Under the pieces are notes generated by a model. It saw only the letters and a list, made by a program, of their open reading frames with translations. It ran no database searches and was not told where the DNA came from. The position numbers were made by a program, and so were the translations under genes. Shown here one piece after another: positions 47,706-59,259 of a stretch of 64,000 bases of DNA (positions are counted from its first letter, which is position 1; every line of letters starts with the position of its first letter). The DNA comes from Liolophura sinensis. Lineage: Eukaryota; Mollusca; Polyplacophora; Chitonida; Chitonidae. The stretch covers positions 24,975,385 through 25,039,384 of the forward strand of contig NC_088295.1 in the NCBI RefSeq assembly GCF_032854445.1, written 5' to 3'.

Positions 47706-50700
47706 TGACCCCATGGGAGCGACTCTGTGACAACCAGTGGGCTGCAAGTGTTTTTTTTATGGAGCATTCTCCAGCCGATCGATGCCTGCTCTGATTATAC
47801 TGCCAACACAATAGGAATATATGACCATCCACTGACCGATCAACTAGCCGTGGCTGTCATAAAGACGAGACGACTCGAGGTAAAGTAGAGTTTGCCATGA
47901 TTTATTACCAATAAATATCCACATAATATACAGCTGAACGTCGTTTCTCTTCCCTGCAAGAGTTGTCATTTTAGCAGAACAACCTAATATGTCTTAGCAA
48001 GTGTGTTGGATCTGTTTGAACGGAAAGTTCGTCGATTTTACAGTTGGATTATGGAAGTCGCCGGTCAGCTCGTACATTCACAAAACCTTTGCCAATGTTT
48101 TATACGACTGTGAAATACGGACCTTATCTTTATCCTGTGGAAGAAATTGATACTTTAACGCGATGCATCAGTTACCCTAATGAAAAAGTCAATAGCAGAT
48201 GTCTCATATAATGCCCACCAAAAACCCAAAAAATAGTTGTATCCAAGAGGTTTTGTTCAAAATTGGAGAGTTATTCATCTTTAATAATAGTTTTGAAGTC
48301 TCAAGGAAAGAGGTAGTTGTGTTATCCCGAGGAAAAAATGGCTTGGAATACATACAAATACCCATCCATCAAGTGGGGAATTCCCATAGCTGGGAGTCCC
48401 GTCTCCGTCACGGCATCTCTACCATTTTCTATGACAATGGTAACCTTACTTACAACATCTGTCCAACGTCATGCCTCTTGGTCTTCTTTCTGCTCAAATC
48501 AATAAGATTTTTATCAAATTTTTAATATATCAGTATATCCATTTATCAGTCGAACTAGTCACATTGGAATATTTAGTAATCACAGCACGCAACAAACTTC
48601 TTTCTGCTCAGACGTCGAAAATGATGGCATTATACTCCTTCTTTCTTTTCAAAACACATTTCCACGTTTTTCCTATCCGGGCGAACCAAAATGATCTTTT
48701 AAACTTGAATTTGCAATCTTCCGGATTTTGCGTCCTGCGAGACGTTTGGGACTGGTTTGATGACAGAGATAAGAGGGGTTACGATGAAAAAGTTTTTAGA
48801 TGCTTGAAATTTGTGCAGCCTTGTAGGTGTCTCTTTGAGGAATGAGCAGCAAAAGCCGAAGTATAAATTACACGCTGAATTTAGCGAATCAACTCACAAG
48901 ACAGAATTCCCAACAGAAAAGTAAAGAAACATTTTCTGCTGTGTATACCGTTTTTGTCAAGATGATATGGACAGTTCTTCGAAAAAGACAACCAGTGCTA
49001 ATTGTGTATCGAACCAACATGAGCCAAAACTAAAAGAAAAAGTACCGAGCTTTGTTAAATATCCCTGGAAACATGAACTCTGAAAGAAGCCGAGTTATTT
49101 ACTATAACATCATGAATATGTCTTTAAAATGGAATTTATTTTTATGAATGAACATAGATTACATGGAAGTATACAATTTTAATGCACAACTTGCTGACCT
49201 TATGGAAATACGTGTGTGAAACAAAGTTGCATGATGAGTGATTTAATTAATGTCAGATTTAAAATTCGTAAAGTCGTTTAAAAGGCTAAATTGCATGATA
49301 TAACTTCCAGCATATCCTCTGTCAGTAACTAACAAAAACAGAATTTCCGCAAGAACACACAGCTAAAGAATGTGGCATATTCTAAATATCTGACAGATAT
49401 ACCGGTTTGAGAACATTGTTTCCGTGATAGACTTTGAACGCTTGTATATTGCCTACGTTATCTCTAGTTTGATATCGCATATTTTTTCTTTGTATATACA
49501 CTGTAAAAAATGGGTACTGACTGTTACACCTTTCTGTGTCTATACATACTGCCATATATGTTAAGGATTACGGACATTCTCACAGTTCTCACTACTATCG
49601 TGTCTTTCTCAATAAATCGTCTGCTATTCTACTTAGTGGTATGCCGTGGGCAGAGGATTATCGTCTCCGCCAGATCGATAAAGCCGTTGGGATTTAGCGT
49701 GAATCATAAGACGGAAGAGCTTACCATAATGTAGGTAATGTATACTATGGAATGCCCTAAGTCGTATTTTCACCGCATCCTAATAGAATCAGCTGTCCTG
49801 TATATACAGCCAGTAGAAACCTTATTACCCTTCAACAAAGTCTGACCTACTGTGTTAGTTTAGGCCTTTAGCTTTGCAGAAGATTTCCGCAGGGTACGGA
49901 CAATGACAGTAACTGTCTGCACAAACTGCAGCTGCCACAGCAGCTCCTCAAGGTTACACTTTTTTCATTCGTTGACAGATAATAACTTTATCTTCGGCGG
50001 ACTAAGTTAACTTATTTGAGCTTTTCTTCAGTGTGTGAATTCATTCGGTCCACGAGACGATCTAACCTAATTATCACATCATCTGTTGGACTGAAGGTCT
50101 TTTTTTCGCTGCTCTTTTGCTGACCGGTATTGATTGCCTAATGCCAGTATAGCCATTCTTTGAACCATCCAATCACTTCTCTTTGCAAACACCAACCTAA
50201 TAAGCTTTGCTTTCAAACCCTGTAACTAAATTTCATGCATTTACTTATTTGGTGAACTTTCTATCTATCAGGTCAACACAAAGTACACAAATAGACAACG
50301 TGAAAGCAGACAAAAGATCTCGCCATGCAATACGCTACAAACTGTCTAATGGACACCTTCGACTGGAACTTGTAGGAACTGCGCTAAGTAGGTAAGCCTG
50401 TTCTTCAAAGCCCAATAGTAGTCTAACGTAAGCTCCAGACTTAATAAAGAGGAAACCTTTTACTTCCCATGGCTGTATAGGAACCATTTGATATACAGTG
50501 TACTGTGAAAGGAGCCCTAGTTATGAAATGACAGCTTATTGAGTAAACTGTTGCTGAAACCGTTTTACGACTGAACACAAACTGGAGAAAAACTAATGTG
50601 CTGTTTACATGTCGTAAATGGTCAGAATATTACACATTACAAAAGAATTGTCACATTAAAGCAATAATGCCATTTATTCTATCAATATCTCACGAGTTGT

Positions 50701-52390
50701 ACCATACCAAACCAGACTCTAACACATACATCTCATATATTTGTAGGGCTATTTACAGCAATGTCAAGTTATCTACAAATAAACAAACACTTGACGTTAA
50801 CAAAGATACGGTCGTCAGATTTCCTGGAAACACTCTAATATGAACAGCGTCTCTACATTACTTATATAATACCAAAAGGGGCTGAATGGATTGGTACGGA
50901 GGTGCGGGGGATGTGCAATCCCACTTAGTGTTAAGACTGTTACATATCAAGTACAAGTATTCCTAATAAAATACAAGTATTGCATTACTACACGACAAAA
51001 ATAGTAGTAAAGATTATACACGCACGATATCCGAACTTGTTTACAGGTTAAGCTAAATAACCTGTGTGAGCAGTTGTCCATCTCCAACGGACAACTAATC
51101 GTTCTTCTACAGCTATATAAGTGACGGTACATAACCTACACTGACAGCAACGACTAACTGGCGGTAGCTCAATATACCACACAACATGCTACATTCCGTC
51201 TCCGCTTAGCTCAGATCCCAGCAGAATCTGTTGTCAGACGGGGGAATTTTAAACATGACTCTGCATAAAACAATCTAACTTAGAGAACTCACTATAACAG
51301 CCATGTCGATGAGAAAGGACGGTTTTAATATAAAATGACCGTCGTATATGACACACAGTTGAAATACAATCCAGTTAAAATCTATGTATAAGATTATGTT
51401 CAATCCAGACGTACTCACCTTATATAATAGACTAGAAAATGGCCGATACACAATGACAAAACAAAACGCCTCGACATACGCCTGCAAGCAAGTAAGCCCA
51501 ATGGAATCTTAGACATATTTTGCCATATAAACCGAACAATCTACCAAAATACTCTAAATGGCATCAAATCACATGTTAAAACGGTGGCGTATTTTGTGCG
51601 TGTACAAAGGTCGATTTCCACAGTAAGAAATGCAATGCTAATAAGAGTAACGAGCGTGTGTGGTGCGATCAAGCGCATTGAACTGTCTGGGGGAACTGTT
51701 ATGGAATAGCGAAAAAAAGTGGGAAAGTTCATGGTTAGACCATGCTGCCTCTCGCAGCACTGTGCCACAGCTGAAGCGAATCCGAGATTCTCCTGTGTAC
51801 ACGCACATGGAAGCTTACGTTTGAGTCTGGGTCAAACCAAATCAGCCATCAACGCCAGTATTGAGCGATTGAAGAGTTTGGATAAAACAATATATACAAG
51901 GTGTTTTTCACTCCACAGTCAAATGCAGCACAACATCAACTTAGGAGATATTTTCTTGTACACCCCTGTCTAACCAAATATCTCTCACTTTTGTACGGTG
52001 TTAAAATGTGTTCAGACTAGTACAACGACAACACCGGTTTCTTTACGTGGGGATGGACAAATTGTGCGAGAGGGAAACATCAGACGCCATACACAGCCAA
52101 CCGCACAGCAGCGAATGTAAGCCAATAGTATGAGCTGGACACCTTCCTGAGATGGCGTTTCCTCGAACGTGCACAATGAACAACACCCAAGATTCCGATA
52201 TCTTAATGCACAACGTTCAGTCTTGTAGTGCCGTCAATCAGAAATTCTGAGTTACAAGATCAGTCAGCGCCTCATGCGCTGCAGACAATTTTTAGTCCGT
52301 CGAAAGGTAGTCCTATGACGGGTGGCTGAAAATTGTACTTCATCGTCTCCACGAAGGATTTTACCTTGAACAACTTGGCCATATACTTGT
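47706..52390. other. Unassigned intergenic DNA, about 4.7 kb
   Basis: No gene, RNA or transposon recognised. ORFs at 48199-48525, 48471-48845, 50598-50843, 51541-51768 and 51719-51973 are featureless. The right part probably includes sequence downstream of the receptor gene. Confidence 0.4.
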
Positions 52391-52396
52391 TTTATT
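52391..52396 (-). promoter_or_regulatory. Candidate polyadenylation signal of the receptor gene
   Basis: TTTATT on the plus strand is AATAAA on the minus strand, about 30 nt past the receptor stop codon. The hexamer is common in AT-rich DNA, so a longer 3' UTR is equally possible. Confidence 0.35.
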
Positions 52397-52426
52397 ACCA
52401 GTCATCAAACTGTCTTTGTGGCTTGC

Positions 52427-53482
52427 CTACACATTGTTGTAACTCTGCAAAGCAGTAGTTCGAGATTCAGCGCACTCTAAGCCTTTATAGTTCGTCCTAT
52501 CGTAGTCATTCTTACTGAGTGAGGGCGCTGAAAAACAACACAATAACTTTCTAAAACTCTTCCGGAAATTTTCAGACAGGAAAGCGTAAAGAATGGGATT
52601 CATACAGCTGTTCATGTAGGCCAGGCAGTTGGAGGCCATTTGCACGCCTACGAATAGCGCATTTTCACTGTGTACTCCGTAGTAATGGACAAAAAAGATG
52701 ATTTGTATAGGTAGCCAACAGAAAGCAAATATAGCCACCACGATGACAACCATACGGGTAACTCTCTTTTTAGCGCGCATGCTCTCAGCCGACTGGTTTC
52801 CGCCTGGAACAACACCGTAGAGCAATCGTTTTAGCATAAAACCATAAAGCACACAAACGATTACCAAGGGAATCAGGTAACCAAATCCAAAGAAAAATCC
52901 GTGAAATAGCTTTGCGGATTGTCCTGTCGAATCATTCATATGTCTGAAATTTACACAAGCGGACCTGTTCTGGTTATAGTAGGGATAGCTACGAACTCTG
53001 AATTCAAACAGAAGGGGTATATTAGTGACTAAGACGATAGCCCAGACGATGAAGACGAGGATGTAGGTATTTTTTTCTGTACGTAACGTCATTGAGCGGA
53101 TAGCGTGTACGACAGCCAGATAGCGATCGAGCGACATGAGAACGAGTGTATAGACACTGGTGTAGGCGCATACGTACATCATGTACTGGGAGAACTTACA
53201 CCAAATGTTTCCAAATGGCCAGACAGGCATTACGTACGAGGTGGCAGTAAACGGCACACAGAATACGATGAAGAGAAAATCGGCCACGGCGAGACTGACT
53301 ATTAGTATGTTTGTTGTGCTTCTCATCTGCTGATTAGATACAACCACCAAGATGACCAGTAAGTTACCCACAAATCCGACCACCGTGATAAATCCAAATA
53401 TGGTAGGAATGATAATACGGACTAGCCGTTCAAAGTTCTTTTCGTCTATCGTGGCTTCGTCGGTTTCATTGAGATAATCCAT
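52427..53482 (-). CDS. Allatostatin-A/buccalin-type neuropeptide receptor (class A GPCR), intronless
   Basis: A 351-residue seven-transmembrane receptor of the plasma membrane. By homology it binds an allatostatin-A-like C-terminally amidated peptide (buccalins in molluscs) and signals through G proteins. Visible landmarks: GN in TM1 (39-40), the LAVADFLF TM2 motif (64-71), WPFG (88-91) and C95 with C176 as the conserved extracellular disulfide pair, DRY at 119-121, CWLP in TM6 (255-258), NPILY in TM7 (295-299) and a CC palmitoylation site at 315-316. N-glycosylation sequons are at N5, N172 and N183. The NQQMRSTTN loop and the SVYTLVLMSLDRYLAVVH block are typical of the allatostatin-A receptor group, which is related to galanin receptors. 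I chose ATG at 53482 (A at -3, G at +4). The frame stays open upstream only to a GTG, and an upstream exon joined near 53545 cannot be excluded. No frameshift or missing key residue, so it appears functional. Confidence 0.95.
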   Translation of the reverse strand: MDYLNETDEATIDEKNFERLVRIIIPTIFGFITVVGFVGNLLVILVVVSNQQMRSTTNILIVSLAVADFLFIVFCVPFTATSYVMPVWPFGNIWCKFSQYMMYVCAYTSVYTLVLMSLDRYLAVVHAIRSMTLRTEKNTYILVFIVWAIVLVTNIPLLFEFRVRSYPYYNQNRSACVNFRHMNDSTGQSAKLFHGFFFGFGYLIPLVIVCVLYGFMLKRLLYGVVPGGNQSAESMRAKKRVTRMVVIVVAIFAFCWLPIQIIFFVHYYGVHSENALFVGVQMASNCLAYMNSCMNPILYAFLSENFRKSFRKLLCCFSAPSLSKNDYDRTNYKGLECAESRTTALQSYNNV

Positions 53483-54310
53483 CGTGGAAGGAACGTAGCA
53501 GCTCTGTTCAATCTCAGCCGAAAACAGATATAGTATCACGCATTCTATGAGACAGAAATCTTAAGACAAGATCAAGACTTCCATGTTCATTCTTTTCTTA
53601 TTACTCTTTTTTCTCACATTTTACTATCCACAAAAGACGGATCACCACGACTTAAACAATGAGTTGATTTTGGCTCTTGTAACGTTCTATATTAATAACC
53701 ATCGCTTGTCTGTTGATTATAATCTCTAAGGACACAGTACAAGAAGGAAGTCTTGGGGGATTTTAACAAAACCGGAGGCGACGTCTGTTTCGGCCGGAAC
53801 GTACACCAGGCAACAACGACAAGGGTGTCATCACGCATTACGCTGGATCCGAGTCTCGAGCCGTCCTGTCTACTCTGTGGACCAGAACTCCGTTCAAATC
53901 AGCATGGTTTCCGACACATCTGTCCCCCTACGGTCATCCCAAAACCTCTCATTTGGTCTGGCAGTCTGAAAATATACAATCGTATCTTTAGATTCAGGAA
54001 ATAATGTGGTTCTAGTAGCCTGGAATATGATAGATTTCTCCATACAGGCTTTTGTTACGCAATACCTATGTTATTGCAAAAATACATGGAAAACAACTAT
54101 TCATACGTAATTCTGACAATACACATTTATTATCACATCGCACTTTGCTGTCATTGCTGTCGGCACCTTTTTTCCTTTCTTTTTTATTCTCATTTTTTCT
54201 GAACAGTGAATTTAGCAGAACATATGTCAGTGTGACTTTAGCAAAACATATGTCGGTGTATATAGACATCGAAAGAAAACAATCTTTGCGAAGCTTATGT
54301 AGATAGTGCC
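53483..54310. other. Upstream region of the receptor gene
   Basis: On the minus strand this is the 5' side. A pyrimidine-rich run ending in CTCATAG at about 53545 could be a splice acceptor for a 5' UTR intron, but no partner donor is identifiable by eye. I see no clear promoter motif, and the ORFs here have no recognisable features. Confidence 0.35.
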
Positions 54311-54314
54311 AGTT

Positions 54315-54545
54315 ATTTTTCACTATATATCTATTAATTTTTTGGTGTTTTACGACAGGTTCAAGGATTTTTCGCTTATATGATAGGCGTGCTCGGAGTA
54401 AGCAGCAGACAATCGCCAGGTCCTTACAAACCTTTCACCTTATCACTACAGCGAAAGCTGGATTCGAACCCACAGCCTCATTGGTCAAGGATCTGATGGT
54501 CGCAGTGAGTCAGCCCTTTAACCATCAGCACTATCTAGCGCCCCC
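54315..54545 (-). mobile_element. SINE family C with well-preserved B box
   Basis: The plus strand starts TTTTTTGGTGTTTTACGACA and GGTTCAAGGATTTTTCGCTT, a diverged family A-like tail, and ends near ATCTAGCGCCCCCC. The reverse complement has GGGTTCGAATCC, a perfect B box, preceded by ATCCTTGACCAATGAGGC, shared in form with 44638-44900. It lies upstream of the receptor gene, in the same transcriptional orientation. Confidence 0.75.
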
Positions 54546-54567
54546 CGACCCCCCACCCCCGACCCCT
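54541..54567 (-). repeat. C-rich tract (G-quadruplex-capable on the minus strand)
   Basis: Four C runs of 4 to 6 or more bases separated by one or two bases adjoin the head end of the SINE. On the minus strand this satisfies a G-quadruplex pattern. Confidence 0.6.
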
Positions 54568-54569
54568 CT

Positions 54570-57500
54570 TTTACTGAAACCAAGGTATGAAAGGATTTGG
54601 TTTAAACATAGATGTGGTTATTGTATGAATTAATTGACAAATGCTGCAGCACAAAGTAATTTTTCAGATATATCAGGCTATGTTTCGGCTGAATACGTGT
54701 CCATCAGATTGTGAAGGACGGTCTAATCACGAAATCTAGGTCATATATGCTGATAAATGGAAATTAATCCTTTCCTACCGTAATTAATCTAGTATGTGTG
54801 TTTTATTCCACAGAGGTTGGTTGGGAGACAAAGATTTATGTGAAACACCTTCGTGAAATATATAAATGAGATCTGCCAATGTTAAAAATGTAAAATGAAA
54901 TCTCTCTGATAAATGGCGCCGTCCTCATGCAGTGTTATCCCTACAGGGACGGCTCCAGTTGATGATTGCTGCTACGCCTAAGTATAATTGAGCTCCTGGT
55001 GTTTAGTACAGGGGAATGAATTGTGTTTTAACATTCTTTTCGTGCAACTGATAAATTACATGCAACAGAGAGCTTGATTAGAAACTATCGGACGATGATA
55101 AGATGTATGAGCTATTACAAAAAGTCGCCAGCGGCCTGACACTGACGTCCCAATGATATACACATTAAGCAAAGCTCTCCGGAAAACAACCAAATCACCT
55201 GCCTTTCATCCAATATATTGCGCATTTAGCACCAAACGAGGCGCGTATTCACCGATTTTGAGCTCCGAAAAATCAAATCACTGTAAAATGTGGCGGTGAA
55301 AAGTTTCCTGTGAGAATATTGTATGCGTTGACTTGCTGGTATACACCGGATGTCGCCTTCTGCATTACTGAGAGCACTTAGATAGCCCTTCTCCAAAATA
55401 CTGGTGCGTATACATCTAGAAGTATTTAAAGTACTTCGTGTAACACGCGTCAATGAGTGCACTCGCTACAACCAATGTGGACTGTTCACATTTACTATTC
55501 ATCGAGCTCGCCCACAGCATACCTTGGAGACTCCACTCATCTTGACTAGAAAGTCACTTTGTAGAGAATGTTACATTCAGATGGCAATAACAAGACAGGA
55601 TGTTCATTGGCGTATCCGCTCTACCAAAAGTGAGCGTTTGAGGTGCCGGTGTCTCAAGCGCGTAAAAGATGTTGTCAGATAACATGTTAATAAAGCGTAG
55701 AAGAGACGAGCATTTCATTCAAAACATTGCATGCTTACAGTTATTAGAAAAAACTCCTTACACCATGTAATGGTGGTAGTATTTCTGCCATCACCATAAC
55801 ATAATCTTTGGGACAAGAGCTGAAAAGTGTACATTTTCAGACTGGCGACCACCAGGACAGCTTGGCTAGGTTGTAAGATTTACTTCACGTAAGGATTTAG
55901 AGCTGGCAATAACGATGTATTTTGGGCAGAAATTATATCGGATTAAATAGGAGATCCATTAAATAGGAGATAACTGAGGAACATATTCTAATCTGCTAAG
56001 ATTGTCTCAGATGAAGTGGTGAAACGGAAAAAGGTTTTTTTGCAAAATTTAGGTCACATTCTGTAGTCTGCAGAAATGAGGGGATTATATTCTGCAACTG
56101 GAAATAGAATCAGTTTATTGATGAGTATGCTGGAATCAAACTATTGTCCATTTTGAGCTTGGCGGCTTATCTTTCGATGTTTTAATCGATGAGGTTTTAC
56201 AGTATTATGTTAACTACCGGTACTCTACTTTTTCTATACTTTTATAAATTTGAAAGAGGATACGGGGAGGATTGAAACAGATGAATTTTAGCTACCACAT
56301 TATCCCAACTGCTTGAATGGTCTCTTGATTATATTACCGATGTAACTAGTTGATCTGTGCCAATGTACCTAAGTGGTGCAAAATGGTGATTATGGTGCAA
56401 AAGCAGATATTAAGGATATGTAAAATATAAGAATTTCTTCCAAACAACTTCGAAAAGTTCATATCAATTTGACATCTAAAAGAGCTTCACTTACTCGGGA
56501 CATACAACAGGTAACAGGTAAACATATACACCACTACTGTCATTCTAAATAGGTGACAGAATTTCCATTTAAGATATGCTACTTTGAAGGGTTTAACTCC
56601 AGATTGACAGTACTTCAAGCGATTCGATATTAGTTATCAATACTTTATCTGGGTTTTACTTCTAGAAAGTCTGTCTTCACCCCTCGGACCTTGACATAAG
56701 AGAGTTTTTTTTTATACATACTGTGGCAATACATTGGAAAACCTGCCACATTTCTGGACATCTGTCAAGTACGCCTGCTGCTGGTCTCACATAGCTGTGA
56801 CCGACAAAACCTTAGTCATTTTCCCCATAGGCACGGTTCTAAACGTTCAGATTTACTTGCCTGGAAATGGCATAAAACCAAGAATAGAATTCCACTTCAG
56901 TGACTGAAGGCTGCATGTAGTGGGACAGGTACCTACCTTCTTGAGAATTACCGAAACTAAAGTTCCTATCTTTCTTCTAGCTTTCTTCTCTCACGTTAGT
57001 ATTTCTCACAATGGCGACCAGTTCTTGTTCCCTTCTACCTTTACTCCCAATTGTCCAGTAAAGTAGCCCTCCGGCTGGCTTTTTTTTTTCGCGCGAAGAG
57101 CCCTTCTTGGTTTCGGGGTAACGTGATGTTGACAAAAGGATAGGAAGGCCTTGAGCACTAGTTATTCTCCCTTTACAAGCTCCACCCTTTAAAGGCCCGG
57201 CTGGCCGATTGACCAGGCAAAATGATCCCGTGTTGTTAGCGGTTAGATCAATACTGTCCCTTCGAGTCTCTTCGGCTCTTCAACAGCTTTTCTGATTTTT
57301 AACCTACTCTCAAAATATTCCCCTGTACCCCCTGTTGGGCGAGAAAGTCAACAGAATGTTCGGGAAATTGCCATTTACTCACTGATTATTCTACACCGCA
57401 TTTGTCACAGTTTATTGTGTTTGCATATCTTATCGCTGCAATGGTCGGCCATCTTTTCGGCGCCAGTCATTGCTGATTGTAATGATATACTTATTGAATA

Positions 57501-58755
57501 GCTTCGATTGGAATTGTGAAATCATTCTGTTTGCTTGATTTGATAGTTATCTTTGATCAACAGAAGTTGTCAAACAATTGGTAAATAACATTCTTTAGTC
57601 GGAAAATCAATCAGCTCTCCGACAACACTTCGTGTTCGATAACTTCAACCATGATTGCTTGTTGAAACATTTACGCAACTGTTAACCTTTCTGATAATAG
57701 CTGAGGCAGAGACAAATGGCCTGACAGAAAACTGTCGTCTCCTAGAATTGTCTATAATACCGATTACAAACCCAATAGCACTTTGGAACCAGCAGAGAAT
57801 GTGCTAACACCACGGCCATACCATACATATCGGCTGATGTACGGTGACAACTTTTATACGGACAATGGATTGGTGGAAAGTTGAATCGGAGGAGCTGCCA
57901 TGGTTATTTGTCTGCTGTATCTATAGCGGTCTTTCTCAGCTTCTGATTAATGTTGAATTTATTGCCCGACGGCTGGTCACAAATAATTTTATTTGGGTGA
58001 CCTTGGGCCAGTACCAATTCCAGTCATGTCTTATTAGTCTCACAGAGTACTGCTGTAGACAAAACTAATCGCTCAGTTTAGATTACAAAGTCCATGTGCT
58101 CTATTGAACAAAAGATTATTGTCAAAGACGCTAGTTGATTAAGTACACGAGTACTTAAAGTTTGTTCGCCTTGGTAAATAAAGCGAACTGTCGGGACAGC
58201 GTCTTCATCCAGTGATATGAGTAAATTTCGATAAGCCTACGAGTCTTAAGAATTTTAAGTCACCGTGAAGAATGAAGAATGTGATTGTGGCTAATATAGA
58301 GCCTTCGGTGAGGGCTGACACAGCTGGCCTGTTCACTCGACTCGACCGAGACTAGTGACGCATAAGGCAACAAAACCTTGGTCTTAAGATAGCAAATAAG
58401 AGCGTTGCCAAGAAAGCGTCAGGTTTAGATCTCGCAATTTTACGTTGTTATAGTATCAAGCCTGTATTTTGAGTTATCCGGTTCTGAAGAAAACGCATGT
58501 TCACTGCGATCTAGTTTCACAATAATGTATAGACACCCAGAGTTCACGGCTCGTTACTGGCTATTAGATGCTCAAACCGAGACTCGATGTAATGCAAATT
58601 TTCAGGCAAGTTGCAGCAGTCGTTAATTCAGTATGGAAATGACTGGAGAAAATCGACAGACCTCGACAATGGCTCATTATCGCTGTATAGTTCACAAAAT
58701 CACAAGTAGACACTGTGCTCAAATCCTGCGCAAAAACCGAATCTCTGAATCTATT
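54570..58755. other. Unassigned intergenic DNA, about 4.2 kb
   Basis: No gene recognised; the plus ORFs at 55404-55682 and 57844-58068 are featureless. The interval 57000-57500 looks less AT-rich and repeat-free and contains an octamer-like TTTGCATAT; it is a possible regulatory element but unproven. Confidence 0.35.
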
Positions 58756-58773
58756 TCTGCTAACTATGGAATA

Positions 58774-59034
58774 TTTATTTATTTATTTATTTGATTGGTG
58801 TTTTACGCCGTACTCAAGAATATTTCACTTATACGACGGCGGCCAGCATTATGATGGGTGGAAACAGGGCACAGCCCGGGGGAAACCCACGACCATCCGC
58901 AGGTTGCTGCAAGACCTTCCCACTTACGACCGAAGTGGAAGCCAGCATGAGCTGGACTTGAACTCACAGCGACCGCATTGGTGAGAGGCTCCTGGGTCAT
59001 TACGCTGTGCTAGCGCGCTAACCGTTTATGGAAA
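58774..59034 (-). mobile_element. SINE family A, near full length with target-site duplications
   Basis: TAACTATGGAATA occurs at 58761-58773 and again at 59035-59047, a 13-bp target-site duplication bracketing the element. Inside are the (TTTA)n tail, TTGGTGTTTTACGCCGTACT, the GCGGCCAGCATTATGATGGG core, GGGGGAAACCCACGACCATC, and the head with GACTTGAACTCACAGCG and CTAGCGCGCTAACCG. The final bases of the tRNA-like head are replaced by TTTATGGAAA. The clean duplication and low divergence make it the youngest-looking SINE here. Confidence 0.95.
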
Positions 59035-59235
59035 TAACTATGGAATACATTAGTTATTTAGTGATATTAGTTGTTAATGTTGGGCAATTTGCACACTCCA
59101 TATACAGTACTTACATTACAGGGCAGTATAATATCCGAAGTCCGAAGTTTTGTACAAGGCATAAGTATCTGCAAACACAGCAGCTATGGGCCGTTGGGTG
59201 TACGAAGTAGTGGGGTGAATGAAGGTGGTGGAGTT

Positions 59236-59251
59236 GGGGGGGGGGGGGGGG
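59236..59251 (+). repeat. Poly-G run (16 G)
   Basis: An uninterrupted homopolymer following a GGTGG-rich lead-in. It is quadruplex-capable and slippage-prone, and may be a site of assembly length error. Confidence 0.85.
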
Positions 59252-59259
59252 TAATATAG

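Noticed and set aside
48199-48845. Overlapping 108- and 124-codon plus ORFs
   Set aside because: Composition and lack of motifs fit chance ORFs.
53483-53539. Extending the receptor to an upstream start at 53539
   Set aside because: The codon there is GTG, not ATG; the ATG at 53482 has a strong context and gives a normal N-terminus.
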